Shown one piece after another: positions 18,135 through 26,461 of a stretch of DNA of 35,388 nucleotides (its first letter is position 1; each line of letters begins with the position of its first letter). Position numbers and translations under genes: made by a program. The notes beneath the pieces were generated by a model. It ran no database searches. It was not told where the DNA came from and saw only the letters and a program-made list of their open reading frames with translations. Source of the DNA: Acidobacteriota bacterium (GTDB taxonomy: Bacteria; Acidobacteriota; Terriglobia; Acidiferrales; UBA7541); contig QHYE01000016.1 of NCBI GenBank assembly GCA_003224055.1, positions 1-35,388 of the forward strand. Reading direction: 5' to 3'.

Positions 18135-19293
18135 TTAGGCAGCATCCGCATCGTCGTCCGGTTGGACTTCGAGCTTCCCCTTGGTCTTCTTGGCCATCAG
18201 GTAGGAGCGGATGAAGGGGTCGAGATCGCCGTCGAGGACGCGGTCCACATCGCCGACCTCAAATTTTGTGCGGTGGTCCTTGATCAGGCGGTAGGGCTGC
18301 ATCACGTACGAGCGAATCTGGCTCCCGAAGGAAATGTCCAGCTTGCTGGCGTCCAGCTTGTCGGTGTGCGCCTGACGCTTCTGGATTTCGAGGTCATACA
18401 GACGCGACCGGAGCATCTTCATCGCTAGTTCGCGATTCTTGTGCTGGCTGCGCTCCGCCTGGCACCCCACTACGATGTTTGTCGGGATATGCGTGATGCG
18501 GACGGCCGTTTCCACCTTGTTGACGTTTTGCCCGCCCTTGCCGCCGGAGCGAAACGTATCCACGCGCAAGTCCTCGGGACGGATGTTGATCTCAATGCGG
18601 TCGTCGACTTCCGGAATTACGAAGACGGAGGCGAACGAAGTGTGGCGCCGAGCCGCCTGGTCAAACGGGGAGATTCGAACGAGGCGGTGAACTCCCGTCT
18701 CGCCGGTGAGAAGCCCAAAGGCATTTTCGCCGGAGAATTGAATCGTGGCGGATTTGATGCCCGCTTCTTCTCCCGGAGTCTCGTCGAGCACGACGGCGCT
18801 CATCCCCCGGCGCTCCGCCCAGCGCAAGTACATGCGCAGAAGGATGGAGGCCCAGTCCTGCGACTCGGTCCCGCCGGCGCCAGGCTTGATCGTCATGATG
18901 GCGTTGAGGTGGTCGTTCTCCCCGGAAAGGAGGGTCTTCGTCTCAAGTTCGGCGATGTAACTGTCCGCGGCGGTGAGTTCGCAGCCTAATTCCTTGAGCA
19001 GATCATTTTTCTGCTCGGCGTTGGTCTCTTCCAGGGCGAGATGAATATAGGTTTCGATATCGCTGTTGAAGGAAGTAAGTTTTTCGTCGGCGGCAATCTG
19101 TTCTTCGGCGCGCTTGCGATCGCGCAGGACGCCTTGCGCCGCTTCCTGATCGTTCCAGAAATTGGGATCGGCTACGCGAGCCTCGAGGGCTTTCAGGCGC
19201 TCGCGATACTGTGGCGCGTCAAAGATAGCTCCGCACGAGCGTAATGCGCTGCTTGAGTCCTTCGTAGCGGAATTGGAGGTCTTCGAGGATCAT
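18135..19293 (-). CDS. prfB: Peptide chain release factor 2, with programmed +1 frameshift
   Basis: Translation starts at ATG 19293 and reads 24 codons to RSYL, then an in-frame TGA (19221-19219). The site is CTT TGA C, preceded by GGAGC-TAT, the same arrangement as the classical RF2 autoregulatory frameshift (AGGGGG UAU CUU UGA C). Slipping +1 at CTT (19224-19222) joins Leu to DAPQYRERLKALE and gives about 385 residues. RF2 terminates at UGA and UAA. Downstream are the stop-codon recognition motif SPF in RISPFDQAARRH and the GGQ loop (about 253-255, in SGGKGGQNVNK). The long frame alone appears to start at ATG 18896, but that would lack domain 1. It lies 36 nt after lnt and has an acidic tail (DDDADAA). 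Confidence 0.95.
19219..19233 (-). promoter_or_regulatory. RF2 programmed +1 frameshift signal
   Basis: Minus strand: an internal Shine-Dalgarno-like CGGAGC (19233-19228), TAT, the slippery CTT (19224-19222), then TGA (19221-19219) and C. When RF2 is scarce, termination at TGA is slow and ribosomes shift +1 to finish RF2. This is established for bacterial prfB; the spacing here matches it. Confidence 0.92.
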
Positions 19294-19329
19294 ATCCTGT
19301 AAAAAACGACGCGCGCTGCGATGCGGGCG

Positions 19330-20922
19330 TCAGTTTTCCTTTCGAAAAGTTGTCGCCACTAGAATAACGGAAACCAGCACGCAGAGCCAGGCGAACCAGT
19401 CCCCAAAGCGAGTGTAAATCGTTGTGTCGGTCCGAAAGTCATAGGGGAGGTCGGCAGCGGCGCGCACGTCCGGGGGGAGCGGCTGAAAGACACGGCCGTA
19501 AGGGTCGATGGATACAGTAAATCCGTTATTCGTGGCACGCACGATCCACCGGCGATTTTCAACGGCCCGCACGCGCGCCATATGCAAGTGCTGCTCCGCG
19601 GCGGCGGAGCGGCCGAACCAGCCGTCATTCGAAATGTTTATGAAGAGCTGCGCGCCATTCGCGGCGAACTGGCGAACCTCGCCGGGATAAGTCGCCTCGT
19701 AGCAGATGAAAACGCCGAACGTATAGCCATTTGGAAACCGTCCCACGAGATATCGATTCCCTTTGTGAAAACCACCGACTTCGTCAGACACACTCGTCAC
19801 TACGCGGTGAATCAACGGAAACGGTTCGTACTCCCCGAACGGAACGAGATGAACTTTATCGTAAACGAAAACGCGCTGACCCTTAGCGTCGAAGAGCAAC
19901 GCGCTGTTATATGGCGCGAGTCTTCCAGGCGGAACCTTGTCCGATGGATCAACAGGGTGCTTCCATTCAACCGCTCCGGCAAGAAACGGATGCTGGAACT
20001 CGATCGCCAGTTTCGAGGCGAACCTTGCAAATTGCACATCTTGAAAGGAAAAAGGCGCGGGCGCTTCGGGCCAGACAAGGAGGTCCGACCTGGCGGCAGA
20101 GGGCGCCAGACTGATGCGTCGTAACTCTTCAAGATCTGCGGCGTGCAATTGAAACCAATCGCCGGGATACGCTTGCGATTCTGGAAAATTGAGTTGCACT
20201 GCGCGCGCGAAGTGATGTGCTTCCGACGACGGGAGCATTCGAAGCCCAAGAATCTCAGCGGCAATCAGAATTGCGGCGACGGCCGCAGAAATTGCGACGC
20301 GGCGCTTCAGAGTCGGGGCGTCTGCAGCGGCAGTCCACGCGAGAAGCGCATTGAAACCCGCCACGAGAAAGGAAAGCCCGTAAATGCCGGTGATCGTGGT
20401 CAACTGAACAAGCCCGGCGTTCGCGGCCGCGGGGTAGCCGAGCAGATTCCATGGAAAACTGATCTCGGGAAGGTGGGCGCGCGCAAATTCAAAGGTCACC
20501 CAGGCAAATGGCGCGCCAATGCAAGCGAGCGCGAGGCTCTTACGGGACAATCGATGGACGGTCCATGCAAAACTCCCCGTGAGAATCCCCCAGGCGATGG
20601 CAATGAGCAGCAGGACTGCCCATCCGCCAATCGTCGAGAGCCCGCCGTGAACCGAAAGCACCGTGGCAATCCACGGGACTGAAGCGAAAACAAAAAATAG
20701 CCCATGAAGAAATCCGCTGCCGAATGCAATGCGTGGTTCGGCCCGGAACAGAATAAAAAGAAGCACTCCCACGCAGACCCAGGAGTAGATACTCAGATAG
20801 AGGCCGGTAAAGGAGAGAGAAAGCGCGGCTCCGGAGGCGGCACCGATTACGAGACGCAACGCCGCAGGCACTTGCGCGCCCGCTAACGGACGATGGGAAC
20901 TCCGCGAGCTGTCCCCGGGCAT
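19330..20922 (-). CDS. lnt: Apolipoprotein N-acyltransferase
   Basis: The product is 530 residues. Several membrane helices fill about residues 20-220 (GAALSLSFTGLYLSIYSWVCVG, then AVLLLIAIAWGILTGSFAW). A periplasmic CN-hydrolase domain follows, with the expected triad E286 (LVWPEAP), K356 (YDKVHLVPFGEY) and C407 (FICYEATYP), and the SNDGWFG motif. A last helix (FAWLCVLVSVILVATTF) lies at the end. It adds the third acyl chain to the N-terminal Cys of lipoproteins in the inner membrane. Its ATG overlaps the stop of the SPOR gene by one base (TGATG). Presence of Lnt agrees with a diderm cell. Confidence 0.96.
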   Translation of the reverse strand: MPGDSSRSSHRPLAGAQVPAALRLVIGAASGAALSLSFTGLYLSIYSWVCVGVLLFILFRAEPRIAFGSGFLHGLFFVFASVPWIATVLSVHGGLSTIGGWAVLLLIAIAWGILTGSFAWTVHRLSRKSLALACIGAPFAWVTFEFARAHLPEISFPWNLLGYPAAANAGLVQLTTITGIYGLSFLVAGFNALLAWTAAADAPTLKRRVAISAAVAAILIAAEILGLRMLPSSEAHHFARAVQLNFPESQAYPGDWFQLHAADLEELRRISLAPSAARSDLLVWPEAPAPFSFQDVQFARFASKLAIEFQHPFLAGAVEWKHPVDPSDKVPPGRLAPYNSALLFDAKGQRVFVYDKVHLVPFGEYEPFPLIHRVVTSVSDEVGGFHKGNRYLVGRFPNGYTFGVFICYEATYPGEVRQFAANGAQLFINISNDGWFGRSAAAEQHLHMARVRAVENRRWIVRATNNGFTVSIDPYGRVFQPLPPDVRAAADLPYDFRTDTTIYTRFGDWFAWLCVLVSVILVATTFRKEN

Positions 20923-21593
20923 CAGTGCTTCACGATGGCTTTGAAACCGGCGCTCTCAAGGCCTTTCCTCGCGGCCTCGGCATTCTTCTGATCGGTGTAG
21001 GGGCCCACCTGAACGCGATAGTACTTGTCGCCGCGCGGTGAAAGCACGAAGGCAGGAAATTTCTTATGCTGCAGGCGGGTGGCTAGTTCTAGCGCATCCG
21101 ATTCCCTTCTGACCGCGGCCACCTGCAATGTGTATGTGCCGCCGGGAGCGAGCGGAGCATTCATGGATTTTGCCGAGTTGCCGGCAGATTTGGCCGCCGC
21201 GGTGGACTTGATGAGCACCGGCGCGTTCTTTTCCGCCGGGGCTGTCACGGGAACGGCGGGCTTCAAGTGGTCCACGGTTTTCTTGCTGTCTCCCGCGTGA
21301 TAAAACTCCCAATCCGAATTCGGGGGTGCGGTAGCGTCTCTCGGAGTCTCGGCAGGTGTCGAATTGCTTGCTCGCTTTGCGGCGGGCTCCGGCTTGTGCG
21401 AAAAGGGATTTTGCAGCTTCGCGAGGGGATCCGTGGCGGCACGAACCTGTCCGTCGTACTGATTGCGCCCCATAACGTAACCCAACGTGAAGAACACGCC
21501 CGAGAACAGCAGCATCAGCATGAACAAGCCGATGACATGCCGGCTCTCCAGAACGCGCTCTCCGGCGCCCCCTCGTTTTCCTCCAGATGCCAT
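20922..21593 (-). CDS. Membrane-anchored SPOR-domain protein
   Basis: The product is 223 residues. It has a short basic cytoplasmic N-terminus and one transmembrane helix (HVIGLFMLMLLFSGVFFTLGYVMG, about 19-42). A disordered Ala/Pro/Lys-rich linker follows to about residue 145, then a C-terminal SPOR domain of about 70 residues (YTLQVAAVRRESDALELATRL, then YYRVQVGPYTDQKNAEAARKGLESAGFKAIV). SPOR domains bind denuded glycan strands at the division septum; the layout is like DedD or FtsN. It is 2 nt from the slipin gene and overlaps lnt. A division or wall-related role is likely but not proved. Confidence 0.92.
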   Translation of the reverse strand: MASGGKRGGAGERVLESRHVIGLFMLMLLFSGVFFTLGYVMGRNQYDGQVRAATDPLAKLQNPFSHKPEPAAKRASNSTPAETPRDATAPPNSDWEFYHAGDSKKTVDHLKPAVPVTAPAEKNAPVLIKSTAAAKSAGNSAKSMNAPLAPGGTYTLQVAAVRRESDALELATRLQHKKFPAFVLSPRGDKYYRVQVGPYTDQKNAEAARKGLESAGFKAIVKH

Positions 21594-21595
21594 CC

Positions 21596-22366
21596 TTACT
21601 TTTGCGGTCCCCCTAAATTCCTAGTCCACTGATTAATGATATCGATAGGCAGGGGAAACACAATCGTTGTGTTCTTCTCGACACCTATCTCCGTGAGGGT
21701 CTGGAGGTAACGAAGTTGAATGGCAGAAGGCTGAGTCGCCAAAACTTTCGCGGCGTCCGCCAGTTTTTGAGAAGCCTCGAACTCTCCCTCAGCGTGAATG
21801 ATCTTGGCGCGGCGCTCGCGTTCGGCTTCGGCCTGCTTGGCGATAGCGCGCTGCATTTGTTCGGGAATGTCGACCTGCTTCACTTCGACTTTTGAAACTT
21901 TGATGCCCCAAGGTTCGGTGTCGGTATCGAGTATGATCTGGAGCTTGGCGTTGACTTTGTCGCGTTGAGAAAGAATTTCATCGAGCTCGAACTGCCCCAC
22001 AATGCTCCGAAGCGTGGTCTGGGCGAGCTGGGAGGTCGCGTATTGATAATTCTGCACTTGTGACATTGCCAGGTTTGCGTCAACCACTCGAAAATAACAA
22101 ACCGCGTTCACTTTCACGGACACGTTGTCGCGCGTGATGATGTCCTGCGGGGGAACGTCGAGAGTCTCAAGGCGCAGATTGATGCGGTAGAGCGTTTCAA
22201 TTGGCCAAACTACGAAATTGATGCCGGCGGTCTTTGCTTCAGGAAGCAACCGGCCGAGCCGAAGCACGACACCCCGCTCCCACTCCTTGATGATGTACAA
22301 CGAATTCCAAACCCAGATCAGCCCAAGACCAACGATCAGCGCCATCCCGACAAACCCGATCTCCAT
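21596..22366 (-). CDS. Slipin (SPFH/Band 7 domain protein)
   Basis: The product is 256 residues. The ATG at 22366 follows AGGAGG by 6 nt. An N-terminal hydrophobic segment (GMALIVGLGLIWVWNSLYI) anchors it in the membrane. The SPFH domain follows: EWERGVVLRLGRLLPEAKTAGINFV, LETLDVPPQDIITRDNVSVKVNAVCYFRV, then the alanine/glutamate-rich helix RAIAKQAEAERERRAKIIHAEGEFEAS. It is a stomatin-like slipin that oligomerises into membrane microdomains. The gene 26 nt upstream encodes its usual partner, an NfeD-type protease, which is known to cleave stomatin in archaeal homologues. So the pair is expected to act together. Confidence 0.95.
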   Translation of the reverse strand: MEIGFVGMALIVGLGLIWVWNSLYIIKEWERGVVLRLGRLLPEAKTAGINFVVWPIETLYRINLRLETLDVPPQDIITRDNVSVKVNAVCYFRVVDANLAMSQVQNYQYATSQLAQTTLRSIVGQFELDEILSQRDKVNAKLQIILDTDTEPWGIKVSKVEVKQVDIPEQMQRAIAKQAEAERERRAKIIHAEGEFEASQKLADAAKVLATQPSAIQLRYLQTLTEIGVEKNTTIVFPLPIDIINQWTRNLGGPQK

Positions 22367-22392
22367 GTTTTCCTCCTGAACTCACGAAATTC

Positions 22393-23793
22393 TTATTTCA
22401 CCATCGAGCCAGCCGCATCGGCCGGCTCAACGTACAGTTTTAGACCTTCGACTCGGACGACCCGGACGGTCTTGCCTTCTTGCACGGGCTGAGCAGATTC
22501 CGCCTGCCAAAGCTCGCCGTGTACTCGCACCAAGCCCTCGGCGCCCGATTGTAACAGCTTAACTACGACGCCTTCTGATCCGATCAACTCTTCCTTCCCT
22601 GTGGCCGTTTTCCATTTCCGCGAGCGTAGAACCAGCCGCATCAAGAACACGGCGAGGACCGCAAAAGGCAACGTCCCCGCAAGCGCAACGCCTACGCTTA
22701 CTCCTCCGGGCGTGAGCGGCGAACGGATCAGAAAAATCGCGCCCAGAAACATAGAGATCACTCCCCCAAGAGCCAGGACACCGTGGCTGGGCATTTTTGC
22801 TTCCAGGATGAAAAACGCCAGCGCCAGGACAATCAAGAAGAGCCCTGCGAGATTCACCGGCAGGAAATTGAGCGCGTACAGTGCAAGGACGAGGCAAATC
22901 CCGCCGACCACGCCGGGCAAGACGACTCCGGGATGCGTGAATTCGGTGTACAGGCCCAGGACTCCAAGAATCAGCAGAACGAAAACGACATCCGGCTGCA
23001 CGATCCGCGCAAGAAATTTCTGCCGCGTGGAGAGTTCAAAGGGCTTGCGCGACGCATTTTTCAGCGAAAGCGTGGTCTGCGCGCCGTCGAAGCGCGAAAT
23101 CGTCCGGCCATCCAATTGTCTCAATAGATCGTCAGGCGAGTTCGCGATCAAATCGATCATCTTCGCTTCAAGTGCTTCCTTCTCAGTGAAAGCCTTGCCC
23201 TCGGTGATCGCCTTCTCCGCGAGCGCTGGATTGCGCCCGCGCCTCTCGGTGAAACTCCTCAGAAACGCCATGGCATCATTGTTGATTTTTTTTCGAAACG
23301 CTTCATCAATCTGCATCGGCAGCAAACCGCCAATGGCAATGACCGGAGTGGCCGAACCCGTGTGCGTGGCCGGAGCCATCGCGGCAATGTCAGCGGAAAG
23401 AAGAATGTAGAATCCCGCGGAAGCGCCTCGCGCGCCCGTCGGCGAAACGTACACGGCCACCGGCACGCGCGACATGAGGATATGCTGAATCATGTCCTTC
23501 ATCGAATCGCTGAGCCCGCCCGGCGTGTCCATGGTGATCAGGACCAGCGACGCCTGGCGACGGGCGGCATCCTCGAGTCCTTCGTCAATGTAGGTGGCCA
23601 GGATGGGATCGACAACGCCATCAAGATTGAGTTCAAGAACCACAGGCTCCGAGGAACGCTGATCCGCCCCAACGGAAGGCAACCGCACGAAAATCGCGCA
23701 AGCACAGAGGGCGATGAGGAAAAGGAAAGTCGCGGATGACCTTGGCTGCCCAATATCAAGGTAGCGCACTATCAAACGGCAACGAGGGATCAT
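22393..23793 (-). CDS. NfeD family membrane-bound ClpP-like serine protease
   Basis: The product is 466 residues (long NfeD form). The signal or anchor is SATFLFLIALCACAIFVRL. A ClpP/SppA-like domain spans about 48-240 and carries MDTPGGLSDSMKDMIQHI and the nucleophile S125 in GARGASAGFY; the dyad lysine is probably in the FRKKINNDAM segment. Four to five membrane helices follow (about 270-400). The C-terminal OB-fold NfeD domain (LIGSEGVVVKLL, then VRVVRVEGLKLYVEP) closes the protein. It is predicted to cut slipin near its C-terminus (known for PH1510/PH1511 of Pyrococcus). The start ATG overlaps the TPR gene stop by ATGA (23790-23793). Confidence 0.94.
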   Translation of the reverse strand: MIPRCRLIVRYLDIGQPRSSATFLFLIALCACAIFVRLPSVGADQRSSEPVVLELNLDGVVDPILATYIDEGLEDAARRQASLVLITMDTPGGLSDSMKDMIQHILMSRVPVAVYVSPTGARGASAGFYILLSADIAAMAPATHTGSATPVIAIGGLLPMQIDEAFRKKINNDAMAFLRSFTERRGRNPALAEKAITEGKAFTEKEALEAKMIDLIANSPDDLLRQLDGRTISRFDGAQTTLSLKNASRKPFELSTRQKFLARIVQPDVVFVLLILGVLGLYTEFTHPGVVLPGVVGGICLVLALYALNFLPVNLAGLFLIVLALAFFILEAKMPSHGVLALGGVISMFLGAIFLIRSPLTPGGVSVGVALAGTLPFAVLAVFLMRLVLRSRKWKTATGKEELIGSEGVVVKLLQSGAEGLVRVHGELWQAESAQPVQEGKTVRVVRVEGLKLYVEPADAAGSMVK

Positions 23794-25532
23794 GGCGCAC
23801 CTCCGCCGGGCTTTTTCCCGGCCGGCTTGGAATTCTGCAAATGTTCGAGCAATTGTTTCGCTTCTGCATAGTTCGGCGCAAGTTTCAGGGCGCGTTCCAC
23901 TTCCGCCCGCGCGAGATCCGGTTTTTTCTGTTCCAGATAGATTCTTGCCAGCAGCGTTCGAACGACGGCGGAGTCTCGTGCTGCAAGCGAGGCCTGCAAC
24001 TCCTTCACCGCATCCTCCATCTTGCCCTGCCGGCGATAGATTTCTCCGAGCCCCCGGTGCGCTGCGGCATTGCCAGGATCTTCTGCGAGCGCGGCGCGGA
24101 ATTCCTTCTCGGCGGCCTCCGCGTGCCCTGCGGAAAGTTCCTGCCGGGCGCGCCGAATGTGCGCCGCAGGTGTATCGCTTGATTCTGCGGCTTCGGGTCC
24201 ATTTGTTGAAGGCCCAGATACCAGGCCCGCGCGGAGCGCGGTGATGTCCAGCTCTGTCTTCAGACGATCCAGACGTGTTACAAAGTCACCTTTGGCATCC
24301 GCACGAATCGCCGGCAGCCCATTCGGGCCAAATGTCTCCCTCGCGGTCTCCCGCTCCTGTTCTGCTTCAGACTTTTTTCCGGCTCTCTCCAAAGACAGAA
24401 TGAGCATCGCGCGGTCTTCCGGATTATCTGGCTCGCGTTCAACGGCTTCACGGAAATGATCTGCTGCCGCTGCAGGATCATTGCCCTGTAGCGCGAGCAA
24501 ACCCAAATTGAAAACATAGTCGTCTTCATCGGGATCCAGCTCCGCGGCCCGGCGCAGATCGGTCTGCGCCTCGGCTACTTTGCCCTGGCGAGCGCGCGCG
24601 ATTGCAAGATCGTTCAGAATTTCCGGCAGGTCCGCGCCGGAAACCATGCTGGTCCGCAAGCCGTTTTGGAGAGAAGCGAACACTTCCTCCGCGCGGTCTG
24701 GTTGACCGAGGAGCAGGCGGCAGACGCCCGTCGCGAAAACCGCTTCAGGGTAACGGTCATGCGTCTTCGGCAGCCGCGCGTACCACGGCAGCGCAGAATT
24801 GCAATCGCGCCGCGTGAAATAGACCTCTCCAAGCGCGAAGTCGGGGTCCGGCCACTCCGGCTCCAGGCGTGCCGCCTCCCGCAACTCGCGCAACCGCGCT
24901 TCATCTTCGCCAGCCAACAGCCCGCGGACGTAGTGCTCGAACGCATCGAGACGCAAGGGTCGCTGCAGCTTCGAGAAATCGGCGAAGTTTAGCGGATAGC
25001 GTGGCTCAGCCGAACCAAGCGTGCGCCAAAGCATTCGCAGATGCAGAGCCATCAGCCCGTCGAGAGTTCCGATTTCTCTGGTCAACGGGAGCAATCTTGT
25101 TGGATTCACTCGCAGGACTCGGGACTCGATGCTCAGGGAGGTCCCGCTTGCTCTGAACTTGCCGAAGATCACAAAATCCGCGTCAAGATCCTCCGCGGCG
25201 TGCAACATGGTCGCGCGGCTCAACTTCGAGGAGCGCGGCAAGCCGTAGCGCTCCAGTTCGGCGAGGCGTCCCGCGTGTGAATACACCTGCTCGCCGGCCG
25301 CAGCCAGCCGCTGGATTGTCAGCTCTTCCAGGCCCTCACCGAGCCAATCGAATCGAGGTGATGATCCTACGTTCTCGAACGGAAATACGAGGTACACGCC
25401 CTGCTGAAGGCCGGTGACCGCCGCCGTTCCCGCGCCCGATGGCGGCTGCTGGGTGGCAACACCGTCAGTTCCAAGGAAGACGAAGCTGGAGAGGAGGATT
25501 AGACAACGCGCGCTGCAAGCAAGGCGCCTCAT
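23790..25532 (-). CDS. Exported TPR protein with TolB-like N-terminal domain
   Basis: The product is 580 residues. A signal peptide spans about residues 1-27. Residues about 45-165 (VYLVFPFENVGSSPRFDWLGEGLEELTIQRLAAAG, then DLDADFVIFGKFRASG) resemble the TolB/FlgO-like alpha/beta domain that precedes TPRs in many signalling proteins. TPR-like helical repeats fill about 200-390 and again 455-565 (for instance ALAEDPGNAAAHRGLGEIYRRQGKMEDAV). The tail is Lys/Pro/Gly-rich. It is likely a periplasmic scaffold, and its coupling to NfeD points to membrane-domain or wall assembly. A TACAAT -10 box lies only 9 nt before the ATG, so an internal leaderless transcript is possible. Confidence 0.88.
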   Translation of the reverse strand: MRRLACSARCLILLSSFVFLGTDGVATQQPPSGAGTAAVTGLQQGVYLVFPFENVGSSPRFDWLGEGLEELTIQRLAAAGEQVYSHAGRLAELERYGLPRSSKLSRATMLHAAEDLDADFVIFGKFRASGTSLSIESRVLRVNPTRLLPLTREIGTLDGLMALHLRMLWRTLGSAEPRYPLNFADFSKLQRPLRLDAFEHYVRGLLAGEDEARLRELREAARLEPEWPDPDFALGEVYFTRRDCNSALPWYARLPKTHDRYPEAVFATGVCRLLLGQPDRAEEVFASLQNGLRTSMVSGADLPEILNDLAIARARQGKVAEAQTDLRRAAELDPDEDDYVFNLGLLALQGNDPAAAADHFREAVEREPDNPEDRAMLILSLERAGKKSEAEQERETARETFGPNGLPAIRADAKGDFVTRLDRLKTELDITALRAGLVSGPSTNGPEAAESSDTPAAHIRRARQELSAGHAEAAEKEFRAALAEDPGNAAAHRGLGEIYRRQGKMEDAVKELQASLAARDSAVVRTLLARIYLEQKKPDLARAEVERALKLAPNYAEAKQLLEHLQNSKPAGKKPGGGAP

Positions 25533-25541
25533 GTCAATTGC

Positions 25542-25547
25542 ATTGTA
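25542..25547 (-). promoter_or_regulatory. Candidate -10 box for an internal promoter upstream of the TPR-NfeD-slipin genes
   Basis: On the minus strand TACAAT lies 9 nt before the ATG at 25532. A start site 6-8 nt downstream would leave almost no leader. There is no Shine-Dalgarno in front of this ATG, which fits. The -35 region is weak. Confidence 0.35.
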
Positions 25548-25630
25548 ACAGAGGCAAGCACACGTTTCGCGCCAGACCTGCGCATCACGGTGGAGATTTG
25601 ACGAACCGAAGGAAAGTCAGGCCGCTCGTT

Positions 25631-26461
25631 CTATTGAGGCTTCGTTATAAAGACCTCTTGAATCGCCGGATCTTTCAGAACGGCAGCGAACGCCGGATCG
25701 GACTTCGCGGCGTTGAGTTCCTTATAACCTTCATCCTTCGCTTTGCGAAGATAGATCAGGCAGCGCTCCAAATTGCCAGCCTCGGCAAAGGACTTTGCCA
25801 GGAGGTAATAAAAGCGTCCGCGATCGCTGACGGAGCGGTCCTGCAACAGAGACCCGTTTCTCGAACTGTTGTGCTCGAAGAGCTGCGGATCTAATGCAAG
25901 CGCCTGGCGGAAAGAACCGATGGCCTGTTCATATTTCTTGTCGCCGAAATACGCGTACGCAAGGTTGCTGTAAAGCACGGCCATGTCATTGCGGATGCCA
26001 ATCGCCTTCTGATACGCCTTGATGGCCTTGCCATATCTCTTTCGCTGATACCAGATCGTGCCGATATTGTTCTGCGCATCAGCATAAGACGGGTCGGCCT
26101 TTGAAGCACGCTCGTAATACTTGAGAGCCATGGCGAGAGCGGCCTGCTGATGAAGCGAAATCCCGAGCTTGTTCAAATAGACCGGATTGCGCGGGTTTTG
26201 GTCAGCGAGCCGCTTGTAAACCAGCGACGCTTCCCGATAGTCCTTCCGCACCATGTATAAATCCGCGAGCTGCTCATCCGTCAGCTCCGGCCGCACCACG
26301 ATGACCGAAGGGTCCGCGGGCGGCTGTTGCTGCTGATGCGACGGCCCCACGCGCGGAGCGACAGCTGTCTCTGGGTCTTCAAAAAGCGACTGTCCTGCGG
26401 CGGGAATCGAAAGAGCGAAAAGGAGGATGCTTGCTGGACACGCCATCAGTGGCCTGGTCAT
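25631..26461 (-). CDS. Exported TPR protein
   Basis: The product is 276 residues. The signal peptide is MACPASILLFALSIPAAGQ. A Gln/Pro-rich linker (about 40-60) precedes about four TPR units: ADLYMVRKDYREASLVYKRLADQNPRNPVYLNKLGI, ALKYYERASKADPSYADAQNNIG, AIKAYQKAIGIRNDMAVLYSNLAYAYFG, and EQAIGSFRQALALDP. A C-terminal pair follows (YYLLAKSFAEAGNLERCLIYLRKA). It overlaps the PBP gene by ATGA (26458-26461), so it is a likely partner or scaffold for the PBP in the periplasm. Specific function is unknown; the next gene is 98 nt downstream. Confidence 0.9.
   Translation of the reverse strand: MTRPLMACPASILLFALSIPAAGQSLFEDPETAVAPRVGPSHQQQQPPADPSVIVVRPELTDEQLADLYMVRKDYREASLVYKRLADQNPRNPVYLNKLGISLHQQAALAMALKYYERASKADPSYADAQNNIGTIWYQRKRYGKAIKAYQKAIGIRNDMAVLYSNLAYAYFGDKKYEQAIGSFRQALALDPQLFEHNSSRNGSLLQDRSVSDRGRFYYLLAKSFAEAGNLERCLIYLRKAKDEGYKELNAAKSDPAFAAVLKDPAIQEVFITKPQ

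Noticed and set aside
19301-19331. Terminator or attenuator between lnt and prfB (GACGC/GCGTC stem followed on the minus strand by TTTTTT)
   Set aside because: The stem is only 5 bp with a 14-nt loop and overlaps the lnt stop; too weak to call, though the T-run makes partial attenuation conceivable.
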